Source of the DNA: Deroplatys truncata
Taxonomy: Eukaryota; Arthropoda; Insecta; Mantodea; Mantidae
NCBI GenBank assembly: GCA_030765065.1
Contig: CM060990.1
Span: 279,895,341-279,959,340, forward strand
Length of the DNA: 64,000 nt
Direction of reading: 5' to 3'
Made by a program: the position numbers and the translations under genes. The notes beneath the pieces are model-generated. The model made no database searches and had not been told where the DNA came from. It saw only the letters and a list, made by a program, of their open reading frames with translations. Position 1 is the stretch's first letter. The number at the start of each line of letters is the position of its first letter. Below, piece after piece: positions 44,041-56,282 of this stretch.

Positions 44041-45060
44041 AGAATCGTACTAGTACTAGTAAAGGGTCCGACTTCTGGTGTTGAGCTACCTCTATTGAGG
44101 TTAATAAACAGGTGATGGAATGTTCTATTTGATCCATTTTCTAGGGAGTGGGATCAGCTTCAGGAAGTCTCGACAAAGCATCAGCATCTGAATGTTTAGC
44201 ACCACTTTTATAAATAGTACTATAATTTTATTCCTGAAATTTTAAAGCCCATCTGGTTAGGTTCGGCTATAGATGCAATATTAGAGATAAATCTGCGGTA
44301 AAAACCACAGAGTCCTAAAACTCGTCGCAGCTGACGTGCATTTTTAGGAACGGGCATTTCTTTGATTGCATGCAGTGTATCTTGGTCAGGTTCTATACCT
44401 TGTTCAGACACTTCAAACCCGTATAACTTAATCTTGGACATAGGAAAGAAACATTTCTGAGTTTTGAGCTTAAAATTGTGCTGTTCTAACTTCTGAAAGA
44501 ATTCTTCTAGATTTTACAATAACTGATTGAAATCACTGGCAAACACAACTATATCGTCGAGGTACACTAATGCTTTCTTATATTTCAAATCACCTAACAA
44601 TTTATCTTCTAAGTAACTGAAAAATCTTGGCCCGTTTTTCAAGCCAATGAGAGATTTTGAAATTCTAAAACGGATTCCGTCGTTATAAAGGCAGAGAATT
44701 TCTTGCTGTGTTCCACTATAGCCACCTGAAAATAAGCAATAAGCAAATTCAGGGTGCGGTACCATTTTGAGTTTCCTAAATAGCTTAAAAGATCATCAAT
44801 AAGGGGTAGAGGGAATGATAAGGTCTCTGTAACTGCATTTAATTTGCAGTAGTCTACGCAAAATCTAAATTCACCATCCTTCTTACGAACAAGAACCACA
44901 GGGTAAGCAAAAGTACTATTAGAATCTCTGAATAATGTTGGCCTCTTTCATTTCCTTTACTTGCGTGTTAATTGTATAGCGCTGTATTAGTGAGACGCGA
45001 TAAGGATGCTGCGTAATGGGTCGGAGGTCAGTAAATTTCAAATTCACCTAGGTTAGTGGT
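44041..45060 (-). pseudogene. Reverse transcriptase and RNase H remnant of gypsy element 1
   Basis: RT pieces on the minus strand: MVLVRKKDGEFRFCVDYCKL (44899 onward; RT motif with FCVDYRKLN, Arg replaced by Cys), YRTLNLLIAYFQVAI (motif A; the usual LDL catalytic Asp is Asn), SLIGLKNGPRFF (motif B), LVYLDDIVVFA (motif C, both Asp kept, about 44590-44555), and 44441-44220 with KIKLYGFEVSEQGIEPD and LRRVLGLCGFYRRFI (thumb/connection). RNase H beyond it is mostly missing: only ~200 bases separate the connection from the integrase. Frameshifts occur near 44765 and 44514. Confidence 0.85.
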
Positions 45061-45499
45061 ACCCAATCCCTGTAATGTAGTTGCAAAGATATGTCTGTAG
45101 TTTACCAAAAGAGACTCTAACTGGCAGCGTTGTGGAGCTGTCAGTTCCGAATTAAGGTGGAAATTTGCAGCTTTAATATAGACATCATATGTATTCTGTT
45201 TGTTCCAATTAGCAACTTCAACCAGCGCTACTTCATGTATATAAGCTATGGTAGCCTTAGCAAAAAGTACTTGGAGAAGAGCTGTCTTATTATAAATAGG
45301 GATAACTATATCCGATTCATTTGTACATTGATGCTATATCGATTTGCTTCTTTTGCGCAATAATTTCCGATGGTTTGAGCAAAAATGAACCTGAGTAGGG
45401 CAAAGAAAGCTTGAGGTGTACTTCGGTTGAGCTAAGTGACGGAATTTCTACATCCTGTGCACACGTAGCTTTTCCAATTACACATACGTCACCCTCCAG

Positions 45500-45880
45500 A
45501 TCTAACGTAATCTGAGGTACGGGACAACCAGTCTTTTCATTGCAAAATATGCTAATTGTATTACCTCTGTAATTTGCAACACAATGTTAGAGTTTACTGA
45601 ATCAATTAGTGCCTTATATGGCCGAAGAAAATGTATACCCAATAACATATCTTGAAGCAAATCTGGTATCACTAAAAGTTGTTCCAAAAAATGTGCATCA
45701 CCTATTGTAAAATCAGAGATAGTAGGGAAATTAGCATAAATCAACTTGTTATCAGCCGAGCGTATGAGAATACTTTGAGCTAAGGGTATTAAGGGGTCTG
45801 TATATATTTTTGATGAACTATGCTTACAGCACTACCTGCATCCATCAAAACATCAATATTTGTACCATTATGGTGCCACT
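45500..45880 (-). pseudogene. Retropepsin-type protease of gypsy element 1
   Basis: Minus strand. The active-site stretch reads NIDVLMDAGSAVSIVHQKY (about 45868-45812) with Ala in place of the usual Ser/Thr of D[ST]G, then a stop. 45744-45502 continues with the flap and C-terminal region ending LLGIHFLRPYKALIDSVN, the ILG motif that closes retropepsins. The enzyme cleaves Gag-Pol in the family; this copy is inactive. Confidence 0.75.
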
Positions 45881-46039
45881 TGTAAGCAAAATATTAGCAG
45901 ATTGAACAGTGGTCGTTTGCTTATCATAGCCTGGTTCAGAATTTCGCGCCACGAATCCTACGTACGTGAATCACTTATGGTATTTCGGTGGTTCTGTGGA
46001 CCTCTACAATTTAAGGTTACATATCGCTGCATATTACAA

Positions 46040-46891
46040 TTAAAGCAAATGGGGCGTCCATCCGTTGTATGTTCATGCCTAGGACGTTCCCAATTTCTAT
46101 GCGAATAGCCATTATTGCTCGATTAACCACGCCTAGGGTTCCTGTTAGCTTTAGAGCGAATTGGTTTGGTTGCAACATTATTTTGACACTTAGGACGTCC
46201 TTTGTATCTGTTTCATTTGCTGAGTCAAGATATTAAGCTGTTCTGCTAAAGTATCAATTTTCTGTTCAAGAGGGGAGGACTGAACGGAGTTCACTGGGGA
46301 GGGGGGGAAAGAAGAAACTAGGTCTACTCTGCGACCGGCTAGGTATCTAGCCGTCTCAATATGACGAGCATTTTGCAACACTTCAGCAACCGTCTGAGGG
46401 TTTGCTGGCAAAATATACTCAATTAAGGAAGGCTTCAAACCACGCAAGATATGGCGGATTTGTTCGGTTTCAGATATTTGTGGATTAATCTGGTCACACA
46501 GTGCCAAAATGTCATATACATAATGCTCTATTGGTTCCGAGAGTTCCTGAACTCGCTGTCTTAGGCGAAATTCAAGGATCTCGTCTTGCGCCATCTGTCC
46601 AAATACGTTTTCCAATGCACCTTTTAATTGTTTCCAAGAGTGTTCAGGTTGCCTATGTGCATAAGCTTTATACCACGTTGAAGCGGCATCTTTCAAATAA
46701 CAAGGGAGGTACTGCTTTGTATGTGAATCCTCCCATGCATTAGCTTTGGAGATAATTTCAAAATTGTGCATATACATTTGCACATTCTGATCACGTTTCC
46801 CATTAAGCTGACCAGGGTCTATGAATGGTCGTGCAAGAGGTAGGCTAGCGAGAACCAGGTTGGTTGTGGGAGGGTCCTTAACGTCAGCCAT
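46040..46891 (-). pseudogene. Gag of gypsy element 1
   Basis: 46891-46190 is an open frame of 233 codons with the retrotransposon Gag (capsid) fold region: YLKDAASTWYKAY, FRLRQRVQELSEPIEHYVYD, EQIRHILRGLKPSLIEYILP, typical of Ty3/gypsy Gag. A frameshift near 46190 separates it from a basic stretch and the zinc knuckle ICFNCNMQRYVTLNCR (about 46060-46010), where the His of CCHC is Tyr. Gag forms the virus-like particle and binds RNA in the family. The core domain is unbroken although pol is decayed. Confidence 0.85.
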
Positions 46892-47376
46892 TTTAACCTA
46901 TTTTGGAGTATCTGCAAAAGTTAATTTAAGCGATATTATAGGTGACGAAGGAGGATTGTGTGAGCTAGAAGATGGAAGATCAGGGTGGGGTTCATAATTC
47001 AGTCGAAGAAGGTGTCGTCCAAAACGTAACTGAAATTCGGACATGCAAATGCGTTTAATACATCTAACAATTATTGTGCATAATTCTAATGAACATTATA
47101 AAATAAGAACATATAAAATATCAAGCATTCCAGCATATCAAGTATTAACAAATAAGTAGGATACTATAACTTTAGATTGAAATAGACAAGTAATTTGAAA
47201 ATTCTTCACATAAAAAAATTTTGGGAAACAATTTAAAGCTCACTTGTACCAACAAAATGTGAAATTAACAATAATATCAACTAGTCTAAGGGTGAAATAC
47301 TGGAGAAAAAGTACGAGACCGTACCATATTTCTAGTAAAAATAATTCAAATATAGAAATCGGCGCCTTCACCACTA

Positions 47377-47954
47377 TGTAACGTTCTACCTTAGAATGGG
47401 TAAAAACATTACAATTTGGGAGCATAGCGGGAGGAAGGGTTCGTGAGCAACTCTGAATAGCAAGACACAAATAACAAAAACTATAACATAAAATTAATAT
47501 AACAGCGCAGAGACAATGAACAGTGAGCAAGCAAGCCATTTTTAGGATTAAGTATTTGACAAAAATCAGTTTCTGGTTACCTAGTGCCATTGAGCAGATG
47601 TTACGCTGGATGCCATACACAAAGGTGGGTGCTGATCTGGGCAGCGCCTCCGGCCGCACTTGGGGTTCTTCCTGTCAAGACTGCCGTGCCCATAGATTTA
47701 CAGAAGGCTTTTATATTGTAGATAGACGCCTCCACACAGGACATGACCATATATGGAGAGATAACCTCTACTCTATGAGTTGGCATCAACAACCAACATA
47801 ATAACACAGGAAATGGCTAGTGCTAAACGACGAATCACTGTGCATCCTGGGTTGCACCATGTGAAGTAAGAATGCAATAAATAAGCTTCACATGAACCAA
47901 ATTCTAAAGAAAAGTCATTTTTAGGAAAATAATTTAATTTGTCCCATATTTACA
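47377..47954 (-). repeat. 5' LTR of gypsy element 1
   Basis: 578 bases, bounded on + by TGTAACGTTCTACC and CATATTTACA; matches 42129-42710 throughout, including TTTGGGAGCATAGCGGGAGG and CACTGTGCATCCTGGGTTGC. Confidence 0.85.
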
Positions 47955-48403
47955 TGTTAAGTGTTTTAAGTATGGTGTGAGGACATTTGTTCTGTATTGT
48001 GCAGCCTACTTTCTAGCAGATTACAGCGTTTCAACCAAACAATTAAGAGTTAAGTTAATTTTTGTTTGTTAGCATGTCATTGAAGTATTTTCAATTATTA
48101 ATTGTTTTAATAATTATAAATGTATGTAATAGAAGACGTGTCTTAAGACTGCTGTGAGTTAAAAACAAATTGCATTTGAGAGCAATCCGTATTGCCCAAA
48201 TTCCTATTGCGCCTAGAATGGTTCCCTGATTTTTATTCTACTTCTCCATTTTTTGTTGATAGACGTATTTCGCCTGGGATATATCTAAGTGGAAACTTAA
48301 CGCGATTTTAATTCATATATTCATTTTAAATCGTGTTTTAACGTCCTAAACACTGAATATTCGCTTCAAGTTTTATTTCAGTATGAAATCCAATGCTGAA
48401 ATA
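47955..48403 (+). repeat. Direct repeat A', abutting the 5' LTR of gypsy element 1
   Basis: Copy of 41687-42128 in the same orientation; it begins immediately after the LTR end at 47954. Confidence 0.8.
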
Positions 48404-50077
48404 TCTTTACGCAATGCGTTTTTGTGTACTCTTGTGGAAATACTACAGAAAGTATCCAATTACTTTTTAATTGTATAAATAATACATCTAAGTGCGGAAA
48501 CTGAAGATTCCTCCTTCACGATTTTCTAACTGGGTTATGATAAAGGTGATTCATTCTATTTCATTGTAGATACAATTAGATGTTCTTGTCTTGCGATTTA
48601 TTTGTTTCAGTGAAGCTGTTATCATGTGTGCTTGTATGCAATATGCGCTTGCGGGAGAGAAAGAGAGAGAACAGTCTAATCAGCTGTCTCTATGAGGAAC
48701 ATCTTTTCAATATAATTTAATATATGATTGAGCACGTTATACACTTAGAGCACTTTTAGTTAAAATAGCGATTGGCGAAATGTTCTGTATATGCATTTAT
48801 TTTTTCAACGAAAGCCGTATATGCCGTAATAGGGCTGGAATCTGTCGACATCTATGGTGGAGGATATGAATTAAGAGAAGGACCGGCGGGCACAGAGACA
48901 GCTGAATCAGAGAGGGTGCCTTTTTAATTGAAGTCGTCTACACAGAGATGCGGCTCACTGCCTGTCCCAAAAAATCGGTATCCAGAATTTGTTATACTGT
49001 AGCGTTTTAAGTTGCATGGTTGTGTGCGTGCATGTGCGTGTCAGTGTGTGTGTGTGTGTGTGAGAGAGAGAGATAGAGAGGGGGGAGGGAGAGCAATCCA
49101 ACAGATATTAATACATCCCCGTCTCGGTATCTGGATCTGGTTCTTCTCTTCGCTGTATGTTTAGAAGAGTGAATGTTATTTCAAAATACATTTAGACCAC
49201 TCGGGAAATACATTTAAATTCTCTCCCCACATCTACATCCATATAGCAGCTAAAGAAAGAGGATTCCCATCTCTTGCTGCAAGTATTTCACAATCTGGAC
49301 GTTTCCTCTCGCATTTTTTAACACTTAGTGCTTTTCATTCGATAATGATTAGGAATAAAATGCGGACGCTGTGCGGCCTCAAGGGATGCAGTAGCATGGT
49401 GTTTGGTCATCTGCCATGAGTAAGTTTTTTTATCCCCTTGTCATTAATTATGGAATGTCGCCGGCATAGGTCGAGAGAATTATCTCTTGCGGCTGGGAGG
49501 AGGGCTTTTACTACAGGCTGCAGGGACTAGTTAACACGTATTATTCTCGCTGTGTATATGTATGTGAAGGACGAAGCGAAGCCTTCTAAGTTTTTAAAGA
49601 ACCTTTTCATTCGTTAGGCATGTTCGCAACCAATCGTAGCTTCTATTCATTATTTTAAAGTGGGTATATGAGAGTCGGTATGTGATTAGTGTTATCCTTT
49701 GCATTATGCTTAGGATGCCTTTGCGTGGGTCTCCATAGTATGCGTTTCTCGAGGGATAGTGACCCATGTTTCATGGCTGTCTGGGAGTGCTGAAATTGTT
49801 TTTATTATCTCTCCCAACCGAAGTAAGTAGTTGGTTGAGAAGGGACGTAATTTATAAGCGTTTCTTCTACTAAAAATAATCACGTGACATGAAAGTGACG
49901 CTAAGAAATCTCTACATTCCAAAACGATCACGTGACCTGTACCAGAACACAGGTGTCATTTGGGTCGTCTTTGGTCTAAACATGAACACGTGTCCAGAGA
50001 TGTCAATTAAGTATACATTAAACCCAATTAAATACCCATTCCACCACCAAAAATAACGTGATTTGTGCCAAAACATA

Positions 50078-51316
50078 CACCATGTGATCAAAAGTATCCG
50101 GACACCCCACAAACATGCGCTTTTCATCTTAGGTGCATTGTGCTGCCACCCACTGCCTGGTACTCATTATCCGCGACCTCAGTAGTCATTAGACTTCGTA
50201 AAACAGCAGAATAAGACGCTCCATGGAACTCACGGACTTCGAACGTGGTCAGGTGATTGGGTGTCACTTGTGTCAGAAGTCTGTACGCGAGATGTCCACA
50301 CTCCTAAACATCCCTAGGTCCACTGTTTCTGATGTGATAGTGAAGTGGGAACGTGAAGGGAAATGTATAGCACAAAAGGGTTCAGGCTGACCTCGTCTGT
50401 TGACTGACAGAGACTGCCGACATTTGAAGAGGTTCGTAAAGAGTAATAGGCAGACATCTATCCAGACCATCACATAGGAATTCCAAACTGTATCACGATC
50501 CACTCCAAGTATTATGACAGGCGTGAGGTGAGCAACCTTGGATTCCATTGTCGAGCGGCTGCTCATAAGCCACACATCACGCGGTAAAATGCCAAACGAC
50601 GCCTCGCTTGGTGTAAGGAGCGTCAACATTACACGATTGAACAGTGGAAAAACGTTGTGTGTAGTGACGAATCACGGTACATAATGTGAAGATCCGATGG
50701 CAGGGTGTGAGTATGGAAAATGCCCGGTGAACGTCATCTGCCAGCGTGTGTAGTGCCAACAGTGAAATTCGGAGGTGGTGGTGTTATGGTGTGGTCCTGT
50801 TTTTTTCTGGAGGGGGCTTGCACCCCTTGTTGTTTTGCATAAAACGATCACAGTGCAGACCTACATTGCCATTTTAAGCACCTCCTTGCTTCTCACTGTT
50901 GAAGAGCAATTCGGGGATGGCGATTGCATATTTCAACACGATCGAGCACCTGTTCGTACTGCACGGGCTGTGGCGGAGTGGTTACACGACAATAACATCC
51001 CTGTAATGGACTGACCTGCACAGAGTCCTGACTTGAATCCTATAGAACACCTTTGGGGTGTTTTGGAATGCCGACTTCGTGCCAGGCCTCACCGACCTAC
51101 ATCGATACCTCTCCTCAGTTCCGCACTGCGTGAAGAATGAGCTGTCATTGCCCAAGAAACCTTCCAGCACCGGAATGAAAGTATGCCTGCAAGAGTGAAC
51201 GCTGTCATCAAGGCTAAGGGTGGGCCAACACCATATTGACTTCTAGCATTACGGATGGAGGGAGCCACGAACTTGTACGTCATTTTCAGCCAGGTGTCCG
51301 TATACTTTTGATCACG
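50078..51316 (+). mobile_element. Tc1-like transposon
   Basis: 1.24 kb with terminal inverted repeats: GTGATCAAAAGTATCCGGACACC at the left (50084-50106) and its near-perfect inverse GGTGTCCGTATACTTTTGATCAC at the right. TA dinucleotides flank both ends (50076-50077 and 51317-51318). The equivalent place in the other arm (near 32260) is uninterrupted. It carries one decayed transposase on +. Confidence 0.9.
50223..51239 (+). pseudogene. Tc1 transposase, decayed
   Basis: Starts with ATGGAACTCACGGACTTCGA (MELTDFERGQVIGCHLCQKS), a paired-like helix-turn-helix region with IPRSTVSDVIVKWEREGKC. The catalytic domain is broken by stops and frameshifts; readable parts are the region around CVVTNHGT (first Asp, DES, no longer in frame), FQHDRAPVRTARAVAEW (second Asp) and PAQSPDLNPIEHLWGVLECR (Glu) before the TGA at 51237-51239. 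The enzyme would cut and paste at TA sites. At least five lesions make it inactive. Confidence 0.85.
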
Positions 51317-51405
51317 TATTGCAGGTGTCATTTAGGTCGCTTTTGCACTGAGCCCTCTGTTAGAAATGGTTACCTATGACGTTGTTGTGCCAAAACGGAG
51401 ATAAC

Positions 51406-52600
51406 CTCCCGAGATATGTACTATATGTCATTGAAGTGTATGCAGGTTATTACGCATAATAAGAGGATTTTTTCCTTGCTTAAAAACTCTAGTCGCATGA
51501 TTGTTTATGTAATAATTTTTATTTAGTAAATTTATTGTTCTAATAAAAATGCTCTACACGATGCACTTGTCAACAACTATCATAAAAAAATCCAGACTTT
51601 GCAGTAAATGAGTTTACAAATTCATCCATTATATCAAAATGTTTTATATTAACCGCATATGACTGCAGAAAAATTACTAGTATTAAGATTTGTAACCTTC
51701 AAAATTCTTCAGTGTTCGAAATTAAATAATTTGCTTCTCAAAATTGGAGCATTATTTAAAAAGGTAGATATGGTAGTTTTCTTTTAAGTATTTTTGAGAA
51801 GCAATACAAAATTATTGAAAGAAATTAATAAAAAATTGAATAGTATGGAAAAATGTTGCAAAAAGTTTGCGAGAAAACACGGTTTAATGTTCGGCGTGCC
51901 TATTAACAATAATGCACTTGTCTGTTAATAGCTTCAGTTAATAGGTAGTTTAAATCCACTTAGTGAAAAAAATCTAAATATTTTCTTAATGTATACAGAT
52001 TATATTGTTTTATGACGAACATTTTTTTAAGCTTTCATCATTTTGGTTCAAATTTCACAGGTGCATTACCTTAAGAGGAATATTTATTCAAATATTCACA
52101 AAGTAGGTATGTTTAAAAATCGTGTTAGCCCCTTGCTAAAGGAATCCTGGATACGGTTCTGAATGCCCAATTGTTCTTGCTTAAAGGAAGAATTTCAATT
52201 CACTAGATTCAGGGTTTAAGTTGAATCAAACTCAGACAGGTTTACCCTTTCTCACTTTACTTGCAAAATGTAGTAGTTGCAAGTAATCTAGTATTCATTC
52301 TTCCCGTGTTTGTCTTCCGATTATTGTTCTTCAGAATTATTAAATTTTAAAATATTTACATAAAACAGGGCTATGGTATATTTAAGGGGAAAACATAACA
52401 TTGGAAACCCTAAAAACTTCTAAGAAATAAAAAATGAAAGCCACTCCCCAAATAGCTTTATATAATTCAGTATTTAAATTTATTATCGAAATCTGTCCAC
52501 TTCTTACCATAGACGCCGACTTACACGTTTGTAGGCCTAGGATTGTGCGATAATGCCGGATATCAATAAAATATTCAATGCAATTACTAGCTGAGGGAAA
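51406..52600. other. Unassigned AT-rich sequence
   Basis: About 1.2 kb of AT-rich DNA without recognisable genes or repeats. Confidence 0.45.
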
Positions 52601-52604
52601 TAGA

Positions 52605-53160
52605 TCCGCGGTAACTTGCGAGGGTCGCATTCAGGTGGTTGCGGGTTCGATTCCTGGCTGGTGGCTGCCCACTCTGACCGTGGGTTTTTCGTGGTCTTCC
52701 CTGGTTGGCACAGACGTATGCTGGAGTGGTGTATTATACTACGGATTTTCTCTCTCCGTAGTTCCTCTTATTTTATTTCCCTGCTTCATGTTTCAGCCTG
52801 ACTCCGGGGTTGTGGTTTCATCAGTGTCGGGCAGATGGCGAAGAAACTTGCGATCTGGAACATCTTCTTGGCCCTTCTAAGGGAAGTCCGTCGAGCTTCC
52901 CCTGTTGGGTCGTGTTTCCCCGGTCCCGTTAGAGTGACGTCTTCCAGCGACCCACCCGTGTGCGGGTGGTCAAGCTTGGAACTATTAGGGAGCTCTGCGT
53001 TTTTCTGTCGACTTGCACCGGCATGTCTGTATCCCATACGTCTGCTACAGTTCTCTCACCTCATTCGTTGCTCCCGGGTGTGTACGCACCAAAGATCCAT
53101 TGTGGGTCAAGCTGCTATGTGTGCCCTCTGTCTACTGGTCATAATCATAGTGTAGTTGCT
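52605..53160 (+). mobile_element. Long tRNA-derived SINE-like element
   Basis: Begins with a tRNA-like head: the B box TGCGGGTTCGATTCCTGGC (about 52640-52658), then TGGCTGCCCACTCTGACCGTGGG and TTTTTCGTGGTCTTCCC, then a GC-rich body. The motif after the B box parallels that at 14770-14745 (minus). Overlapping + frames of 60-106 codons are not genes. Confidence 0.5.
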
Positions 53161-53324
53161 AAAGTAAGCATTATGTAATCGTAGTGTAGTACAGATGCAT
53201 TCAATTGCCTGAAGCTCAAATAAGTGCTTCTTAAATTGTTTTTGAAGAAAAATAATGCTCGGTCTTTTGAGTGCCATCTTACTGTATTTCAGCGAAAGTA
53301 TTGCATCTCAGTTAGTTCTTAACG

Positions 53325-53480
53325 ACACGGGTGGCCGAGGTAGTTAAGATATGGAAACATGAACTGTAGATCTATGCTTCAAATCACGACGGGAACGTTC
53401 TCCTTGACTGAGGTTTTTTCCAGATTTTCTTCAGACTTCATAATCTAGGAATTCCGAGGAAGTACCGTAAACTTAGACCA
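53325..53480 (+). mobile_element. Short SINE-like unit
   Basis: GGGTGGCCGAGGTAGTTAAG resembles a tRNA A-box region and TTCAAATCACGACGG a degraded B box, followed by TTTTTTCCAGATTTTCTTC. Diverged and without a defined end. Confidence 0.35.
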
Positions 53481-56282
53481 GGAGCGTTTTCTTACAAAAT
53501 TATGTCACATCTGCAGTGTACACCGCCCGTGGTGCCTTATGTAGTAAAAACGAGCGTTAAATATTACTAAAAGGTTCATTATTACTTATAAACTCGTCTG
53601 TCACTTAATGAGGATTCAAATTCATGGCTTTTTCGCGGTGATAATGGGTGACAACAACAGCGTTTAAGCGAACAAAAGGAGTTCAAATCCATGCTCACAC
53701 AAAGGACAAAGTAATTTCAAAAGCTTGCCACTACGTAGGCGTGAGTATAATCACCAATTCAAAAACTGGTTGCAACGTGATTCCTTAAGTGGATTTCTCA
53801 CAAAATATGAAATGAGTTGTTATCCATTCTGTATCACCCATTACTTACTGATCGCAGATATTAAAGCTGAAAAATATTTTTTTCTATTACAGGGGAGGAA
53901 ACTAAAGATGTGTCAACACAAGAGCAATTCATTATTTGTGTGCTCATATTCTTATTCGATGTTATCTGAAAGCTAAGCTACATCTTCATTGCTTTTGTTT
54001 AGCAGGTGAACTTTGCATTTGAAATAAAGCTAATCCGTGTCGTGTATTTACATAATTGTATGTTTGTTGATGGAGAGATCTGTCGTGAAATATTCTTTTT
54101 GGAGCCTTCAGTACTTTCAGTAAAATTATTGGGGGAGATGTTCCTAGGTTTAATAATTTAAGGGGACAGAAGGTGCCTTGCCCCTCTTAATTCGGTCGCT
54201 ATGCTTCTATCCCAATTGAAGTGCATATTCTAAGAAAAATACCTGCATATATTATGTGAACATTCACTTCCAGAGTATGTAAATCCTATATAGAAGCGAA
54301 ACATGTGATGTAAGGTGTACGATATTAGTTTTACTTTTCCAGTATGTGATAATAGGGGCTTGTTTATAGCAGTGACGGCTCGTAGCCTAAACGATAGATA
54401 AAGCTCTTTCACAGATAACTCACCTACTTTTTTGTATATTAAGTTGACTCTCCTGTCCTTTTGGTTGACGTACTTCTCGATAATGTCGTCGTCAAACGCC
54501 TACCTTTACATTAGGTACAGTACGCTTCAATTACTGTCTTAAACAACAATCTGCTCAGCCTAACATTATCATATATTGCGCTACATAAACACGTGTATTT
54601 TCTTTTAGAGCCTCATTAATTATTTAATTTTAATTTTTCTCGAGCTGTTATAATTGCAGTGCCCATTTGAGATGTTCAGCAGAATCTGATTGTTTATGCA
54701 GTGACAGACTAATATTCCGAATGTCACAAAAGCTATTAATATTTCACGCCGTTTTCTTTATTCCATGGAATATACAAGCCCAGAATAGAAATTTTGCAAG
54801 TAATATCTACTGCAGAACCACTTATACCACGCCGCGAGCTTTTAAGATGTCTGATGTAACACCTCGATTATTTCCTTTCCATGTTATATGCCGATACACC
54901 AAGAACTGGTTTAAATCTACCTGTAAATATTATGTCTCGTCCTCAGTCCACCGCGAAAAATATTTTTGTAGCATGCAACGCACCGTGTCATTTTGCGGAT
55001 TCATTGCAAGTCGCCAATGGTTGAAATGTTTTTCAGAAATAAACGTATTGTTGATACTTTAATTCACACTAGCAAACTTCCAAGACCATACAACGACAAT
55101 AATAGCTACGTACAAATTGTTTCCGTACATGAACTGAACTGACAGAAGGACCGTTCCGAGAACTTGAAGTTTGAAAAGTGATTTGGGAGGGAAAAGATTC
55201 CGTTTCCTGAAGGAAGGGATTTTTGCAAGTCTACAACAGGTTTCACAAGCTTCAATGACCACCGATAGCTTCTACAAGGAATCTTTCCACTCCAAAAAAA
55301 TCCAGGATTTTAGCTTTGCCGTAGCCTCGAGGCAGGTAGCTTCTGTAAGGTACACAAGTACAAGCTTGAGTTAGCTGTCATGGCAACCAGACGTAAACAG
55401 TGCAGCTGAACATCCCATAGCAAAGAGTACTATCATGGACTCTCTTTACCCGCTCATATGCACTGCGGCTTTCACATTTCTTTCACTTACAACCATTTTT
55501 CGTATTCCCTGCTACTGCCGATGTATCACTTCGGAATGGACGATTTTCGCTCTTAAAATAGCGATTCGTAAAATCATATTCCTCTATGTAAGTAGTGTAA
55601 TATTTAAATATAAATGCTCAAAATAGAGATAAGTTATACACGAATTCACCTAGCTGGAAAACAACTGAAGCGGCTCTTCACTAAATTCACCTGAAGAACC
55701 ACCCCTGGGTTATACCCATTTTGGTAGTCACAAATACAGTTAATAAATAACCTTAATTGCACAAAATAAATATGACATTTGCTTTTGCTGAGCTGCTTGC
55801 ACCTTAAATTAAGCTTTTAATATTGAACCTGTTTCCCACTGTGTAGTAATATTCTGAAAGTTATGTATGTGCTGATTAAAACCCGAACAAAAATAATGTT
55901 GTGGAAAAAAGACGCTATTTGTTCCTTAATATGAAACAATCGTCATTAATGGGTACGCATGTTCACCATGTGTGCTCAATGATTTTTCCAATGCAAATGC
56001 TTCCAGATTTTTTGGGGTTTCTTTTGGTGTATTTTGTATATTTACAGCTTTTACTGTCCTTATACGATGATATCTTGTTATATTTGAGCCATTCCATATC
56101 ACCTCCATAGTTTATTTATTCCTATTTCACAGTTTCACACCTATAACATTCTTATATGCCACTGAATTTTTCTGCAGGAACACCCACTTCATAGATCCAT
56201 AATGGAGGCTCCATAAGTACGAGTGGTGACCACATCCGCTATCTATTGTCCTTGGGTACATTCCAATAATTTATATGCATAT
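53481..56282. other. Unassigned sequence
   Basis: About 2.8 kb, AT-rich. Frames up to 131 codons (54667-55062) exist but show no domain, no codon bias I can judge and no neighbours to support them. Nothing else recognised. Confidence 0.4.

Larger units (their letters stand above)
42129..47954 (-). mobile_element. Ty3/gypsy LTR retrotransposon 1, two LTRs, decayed
   Basis: 5.8 kb on the minus strand with gag, protease, RT/RNase H remnant and integrase in canonical gypsy order, two LTRs (~580 bases) and a TGGTGAAGGCGCCG stretch next to the 5' LTR as possible primer-binding site. A SINE (43060-43308) interrupts the integrase. No short target duplication is seen; a ~445-base direct repeat abuts both ends. 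Confidence 0.85.
48450..51405. repeat. Right arm of the second inverted repeat
   Basis: Reverse complement of 32175-35050. Contains the (GT)n(GA)n microsatellite (49025-49085), CACGTGA words at 49880 and 49927, and a Tc1 insertion at 50078-51316. The outer end is GTGCCAAAACGGAGATAACC near 51400. Confidence 0.75.

Noticed and set aside
52578..53178. Overlapping + frames of 60-106 codons
   Set aside because: They lie in a GC-rich SINE-like body, which produces chance open frames.
54667..55062. 131-codon + frame as a host gene
   Set aside because: No recognisable domain, no regulatory or splice support, in AT-rich DNA.
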